Source: Membranipora membranacea (Eukaryota; Bryozoa; Gymnolaemata; Cheilostomatida; Membraniporidae). Taken from it: 64,000 bases of DNA. Both the position numbers and the translations under genes were made by a program. The stretch lies in the NCBI GenBank assembly GCA_914767715.1, contig OU612068.1:6572001-6636000 (forward strand). Direction: 5' to 3'. The notes under the pieces were generated by a model that saw only the letters and a program-made list of their open reading frames with translations, was not told the origin of the DNA and made no database searches. Below are positions 59,801 through 64,000 of the stretch, one piece after another (positions within the stretch are counted from its first letter, which is position 1; every line of letters begins with the position of its first letter).

Positions 59801-60473
59801 TAGTACGTGTTGTTGGTGTTATAGTATGTGTTGTTGGTGTTGTAAAAAGTGCTGTTTGTGTTGTAGTACGCGTTTTAGTACGCTTTGAAGTACGCGCTGG
59901 TGTACGTGTTGTTGTACTTGTGGTTGATTTTGTAGTATGTGGTGTTGATGTTGTAGTAGGTGTGGTTCGTGTTGTAGTAGGTGTTGTAATATGTGTTGAT
60001 TGTGTGGTAGGAGTTGTCATTTGTGTGGTAGAAATTTGTGTTTGTGTTGTAGTAGGTACTGTAGTATGTGTTGTTTGTGTGGTACTCTTTGTTGGTGGTG
60101 GGGTTGTTGTATCAGCAGAGTTACTCCTTATCAAACTGTCATCAACACATGCATGATCTAAGGAGTGTATGTCAACAGCCTTCACAACTATCCATACATC
60201 CGAGAATGGTTGAACTGCGGCAACAGAGCACTGATGCAAGCTCAGATATCCAGGAAAAAGAGACTAAAAATTATAAAATAATATGATGTGACATGATATG
60301 ATGACCGCTTTGCTTTTAATTTTAGTAAACCAACATCAAGGATGTGATGTGTGCATGACTGTATGGATTTAAGTCATTTGCTTGTATAATGGGAATGTAA
60401 TGAAACCTCTGCATACCTGTGACTGTCTAATCAGTAGAAGAAACAGTAGATACATATGCTCACATCTGTGCAT
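56813..60473 (-). CDS. Mucin-stalk, CUB-like, Sushi receptor with six tail tyrosine motifs, 538 aa
   Basis: Exons 60417-60473, 59369-60263, 58961-59164, 58164-58278, 57877-57944 and 56813-57090 (minus strand) keep phase at each junction and give 538 residues. Residues 1-19 (MHRCEHMYLLFLLLIRQSQ) are a signal peptide. Residues 20-70 are a short Cys-containing segment; 71-211 are a Thr-rich mucin-like stalk (TTT, TPTT); 212-317 a CUB-like beta module with two cysteines; 318-385 a Sushi/CCP module (C...Y.C..GY.F.....LTC...W......KC). A helix lies at about 390-413, followed by a 120-residue tail. Tail tyrosines 453 (YEEV), 470 (YEDP), 486 (YENA), 504 (YENH), 515 (YEDI) and 532 (YTGL) sit in acidic settings that suit tyrosine kinases. 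YEN fits GRB2-type SH2 docking. It looks like a signalling surface receptor. The ligand is unknown. Confidence 0.85.
57945..58960 (-). other. Introns around the transmembrane exon of the mucin-Sushi receptor
   Basis: The region 57945-58960 contains the transmembrane exon 58164-58278 and two introns (57945-58163 and 58279-58960). No additional exon was recognised in the longer one. Confidence 0.5.
59760..60115 (-). repeat. Thr-rich codon repeat (mucin stalk) inside the receptor gene
   Basis: The plus strand reads as GTTGTAGTA/GTGTTGTT repeats, i.e. ACA/ACT/ACC codons on the coding strand. The stalk keeps its frame through at least 120 codons with Thr, Pro, Ser, Arg and Lys. The variation in spacing suggests slippage, so stalk length may vary between alleles. 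Confidence 0.7.
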
Positions 60474-60814
60474 CCTTCCTTCTCGAGTCATCGTTATACA
60501 TTACAGGGTGCCTGAATGGTTTAGTTGGTGTAGCGTATCTCTCACCTTATGTTCGTGTTCATGTTTACCATGGATATAGATAAGCAAAAATCTTAATCTT
60601 ATCAGCCTTTATTCTATTCTCCTAAGTTTATTGAAAAGTAATGTTATCTTTAGCTTACAAGCGAATAACTTTCTTATCAAGTTATTGGCTGGTGTCATAT
60701 TGTTGAGACTTCCTCATACTAGATGGGCCGATATTACAAAGTTTGCGGTGTGTCCTCTACAATTTTACAAAAATACAAAATACTAGAATAATGCACTGTT
60801 GAGGGCTTTGGCCG

Positions 60815-61090
60815 CTATATTTCGGTTACAATGTTTTTGGAGCAGTTAGTTCTGTGTCCGAATGTATGTCTTGTAACACCCAGCTTGAGAACTGGACTAC
60901 AACTGCCAGCCACCATACGGAGTGCATTGGTCTTATCGCGCCCAGTTACTCTTGTCAGGAGAGAGGGTAGTTCAGTGTTGGATAGTTTGTTTGCCATTTT
61001 GGTGATGTGGTTAAGGTCAGCGTTTTCCTTTTCAGTCAGATGTTTGTATATTACTGGCAGATAGTGCATGATGTTACTTTCGAATAAAAA
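60815..61090 (-). pseudogene. Decayed LINE reverse-transcriptase C-terminal fragment
   Basis: On the minus strand, 84 codons read YLPVIYKHLTEKENADLN, then ITKMANKLSNTELPSLL, a KTNALRMVA block and FGHRTNCSKN. The order resembles the end of the same sort of LINE as at 49009-49431 (...LT.K....L..I...A.KI....LPSL...... KA..I......P......FG.RT...KN). It is short and degenerate, so the assignment is moderate. It could alternatively be a small unrelated gene. Confidence 0.45.
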
Positions 61091-63540
61091 GGTTCACTCA
61101 AATAATGTATAGCTCACTGAATGGTACTCTTCTCCTCACGAATCAGAAACAATGGAAGGAATTTAATCCATGTTTTACTACATTGACAAGCCTAGGGATA
61201 GTCAACAAGATCAACAAGTGAGATAAAACACTATAACTTAAAAATCAGTGTATATTAAAGATAGAAAGGAAACATATTCACATAATTTCAATAATATAGT
61301 CATCTTTGCCCGGTTTGCTGTTGCCTTTCTTCCACTTTTTCCTTGTTGAATCAGTTTTCAGTTAATTGAAATTGATCCGATTATGCGGCTGTGGCGTTCA
61401 TATCCTGCCTTCAACCCTATTTGTCAATAGTATCTTATCATATATTAGTTATCTTCTCTTTGCACATGAGTAAACAACGCAAAGCTATTACAATATCCCC
61501 CTATCCCCAATATCCTAAAAATTAAAGCTATATAATGATCATTACACAATCATTACACCTCCTACCTCTTCCTTAGCTTGTTTGTTATTTCACTTCACTT
61601 TTTGCGCATAAGATAAACAATTTTTTAACACCTCCATTTATATATAGAGGATTAAAAAACACTACCAAGTTCAATTTTCGTGATAAACATTTACTTTTAT
61701 ATCATACAGACAATCTAAGACACAAAGTTTCTGCTACATACAATTCTTTATCGTTGCATTTGAGATCTAAAGAGAAGTTCAGTTCATTCAAAACTTTACT
61801 TTTCAACCATATATTATCGACTCGACCAACATCATTGATGATATTATTTCCTTTCTGTTTCTCTTTTTTTGTTTTAAAAATAAAAATTTTTTCTGGCATT
61901 GACTGTAAAAAATTTCGAATGAGCTGACTTTGGTTGCCAATAAAAGTGTAATAAAAATAAAGACATATCATCTCACAACAGCCAATTTCATTCACGATAA
62001 TGCCTTGTCCGTGGTAAGCGGAAGAGGCCTACTGAACTGTGTGTAGACATTTATGACTTGCTTTTATGAGCACCAGTGTATGACACTGCATTCCTGATAA
62101 CCGATTCTAGAATCTGATTAAATGACATCTAATCTATCATTTTCAAACTTAGATAAATTAGGCAGCTTGTCAGTAGTTGTCTTCTATATTTAACAGGGGA
62201 GACAACACATGCTATACAAATGCGCTGACTTGTGATAATGTCTGCCCACGTCCTGGTGTTGTGAAAGTCATTATTCATTATTATTTATGGTTTTATCATC
62301 ATGATATGTATGATACGTATGATAGCACAGACTTTATCCACCACAAGGCAGCAGTGTAACATACTATTATGATTTGCCAGGTTTCAGATGTACCCTTTAC
62401 TTCGACGTTCAATAGTTGTTAAAAGATAGTGTTCAGTTCCAACCGATCTGCTTAAATCTTGTACATGAAAAGATATGTAACATGGTTAACTCGCTCATCA
62501 GCGGATTTTGGTTATATGATGTTCCCGTGTAGTATCAGATGCAGAGGAATTATCGTTATTTGTGCTCATTAGTTATGTTTTATCACAAAGTCAAATATTA
62601 CTATATCAGATTTATCTAAAACAATAGCGAATCATGACCTTACTTGATACACAAAAAGCCTGTAAAGCCAGATCCTTAGCCAAGTTGGGTCAGTTGGTAA
62701 TCTATTCTACCTGTATAGATGATTCATCGGCCATTGCTATTACAAAAAGTGATGATTGATGAGTATTTACCAACATGGATCTCAGGTATTGGTACTTATC
62801 TCAGCTTAACCTCACAATAGAATGTGCCAATTTTCTGTTGATACCTGTGCTATGCTGTGAAGAGTACATGCATGTTGACATGAGAGGGGGGGGGGGGTGC
62901 GTCCTTGATATCAAGGAATGCAGTAATGCTTAACCCAATATTATCTTGGCCTGTGAGGCCCTGCAATAAAGGATGGTAACAAAAAATTTTTTCCCTTTTT
63001 ATTGAACAAAAACGTCCAATTTCAGTAGTGGTATGAAAGTGGTGATGGCAGGAGAGCGAATGAAGCGACATATTACAGTGAAAAGGCATAAGAATCAGCT
63101 GAACTTTTTTTCTCCAGTATGCTGTTTTACTTTTCCCATGCATACAAAACTGTAAAATAAATTGCCCATGTATGAATGTTTAAAAATATTTGGATAAAAA
63201 GTGTTACGAAGTATAGGAATTGCTTGTGTGAGGCATCATTTTCCTGCTACATAGCAAAACCAAGATCCAGATGTTGAAATACATAACAAAATTAAGGATG
63301 GGTGACTGTAACATACGCCCCTGGGTTGAGCAAGTCCAGCAAATAATAAAATACATACAGGTCAAACCTTCCTTCCCTTCCTGATATCCTCATGCTGTAA
63401 TCAGGGCCAGCCAATCAAGCAGCAACCAATAACACAAAGTATGTAATAGAGAAAAACTTCATCTTGTCTTATCTTGAACCTATTAATAAAACGGTTATAT
63501 CAGGGCGTCGCTGCCCTAAGAGTGTCGCTGCCTGAGTTTG

Positions 63541-63622
63541 CAGCCTGTCTTAACAAGCTTTATTTAATGGGTGGGGACCCCCACCCCCCACCCATCGAAC
63601 AAAGCTTGTCAAGACCTGGCCT
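63541..63622. mobile_element. TAGCCTG-family hairpin element (about 82 bp)
   Basis: The left arm CAGCCTGTCTTAACAAGCTT matches the arm of the hairpin at 48653. The right arm AAAGCTTGTCAAGACCTGG is its imperfect complement, and the loop holds GGGTGGGGACCCCCACCCC. No clean target duplication is visible, so this copy may be older or rearranged. Confidence 0.6.
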
Positions 63623-64000
63623 GTCTAGATTTCATCTTACAGTGTGCATTACATTGCAAGGTAGTGACTTTGATGTTAATATTTGATGAACATTTTCCTG
63701 GTTTAGTTTGGCTTGTAAAAGAACTGGATTTGGCTTTAGTTTTTGACAAACCATCTCCAAATCATGGTGGTGTAAAATAACTAAATCCCTCTCTGATAAT
63801 TCAATGTCTGTGTGAGTACTAGCTTCACTACACAGCTGACTCAGAATGATATCAGGTCAGAGGTTATGTTTATAATTTGGTTTATAATTGTGGAAAAAAG
63901 ACACCAAATAAATGAAAATATTTAGCACCAGGCAAAATGTTACAAAATCACAAAATGGTCAGTAGGGGATTACTGAGACTTATGAATCACTTAAAATCTC

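Larger units (their letters stand above)
60474..64000. other. Region upstream of the mucin-Sushi receptor, no further gene recognised
   Basis: About 3.5 kb. It should contain the promoter of the receptor gene just above 60473. A decayed LINE fragment lies at 60815-61090 (minus) and a TAGCCTG-type hairpin at 63541-63622. The open frame of 97 codons at 61702-61995 (minus) has no recognised motif and I leave it uncalled. Confidence 0.5.

Noticed and set aside
59605-60156. Val-rich open frames on the plus strand opposite the mucin stalk
   Set aside because: They are antisense readings of ACA/ACT Thr codons. The minus-strand gene has a full set of in-phase exons.
61702-61995. 97-codon open frame on the minus strand
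   Set aside because: It has Lys/Asn/Ile composition as expected for AT-rich non-coding DNA, no recognisable motif and no supporting splice partner. It is left uncalled, though a small gene cannot be excluded.

Overview
The window is animal nuclear DNA. It is AT-rich and its genes are split by many short GT-AG introns. It encodes CUB, MAM, EGF and Sushi domains, which are typical of metazoan surface proteins, and it is full of decayed non-LTR retroposons and inverted-repeat elements. A non-bilaterian or other marine invertebrate (a sponge would fit) is my best guess, but nothing in the sequence proves the phylum. I recognised no prokaryotic operon, CRISPR array, rRNA or tRNA.

Layout. At 1311-5586 (+) lies a three-exon CD225/dispanin (IFITM-type) membrane protein of 115 aa; its first intron carries a 2.15 kb inverted-repeat transposon with a perfect 9-bp target duplication. 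At 10820-12888 (+) lies a four-exon triple CCCH zinc-finger gene of ZC3H10 type (254 aa). At 16937-43000 (-) lies the main gene: 32 coding exons whose splice phases all agree, giving a type I membrane protein of 1,888 aa with signal peptide, furin site, three CUB domains, an unassigned region, a MAM domain, 19 EGF repeats, a second furin site next to the membrane, one transmembrane helix and a 77-aa tail. At 43.7-48.2 kb a roughly 1.3 kb non-coding unit occurs three times, and one copy has an 8-bp motif expanded to about 0.5 kb. At 50146-53566 (+) is a secreted Asn/Gly-rich gene built from tandemly duplicated phase 1-1 exons, with an in-frame TGA in its signal peptide; a related terminal exon follows at 54418-54620. 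At 56813-60473 (-) a six-exon gene encodes a 538-aa receptor-like protein: signal peptide, Thr-rich mucin stalk, CUB-like module, Sushi domain, one transmembrane helix and a tail with six tyrosine motifs, including two YEN (GRB2-type) sites and an ITAM-like pair.

The genes are not an operon and show no direct functional link. Three of the five encode cell-surface proteins and one a secreted repeat protein, so the locus is rich in surface and extracellular functions. The most unusual observations are the tyrosine-tailed mucin/Sushi receptor, the CUB-MAM-EGF receptor with paired furin sites, the duplicating Asn/Gly exons, and very small (24-51 bp) hairpin elements flanked by clean 6-, 8- or 9-bp direct repeats, as if they had moved as mobile DNA. 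All gene models were built by hand from splice consensus and reading phase, without transcripts or database searches.
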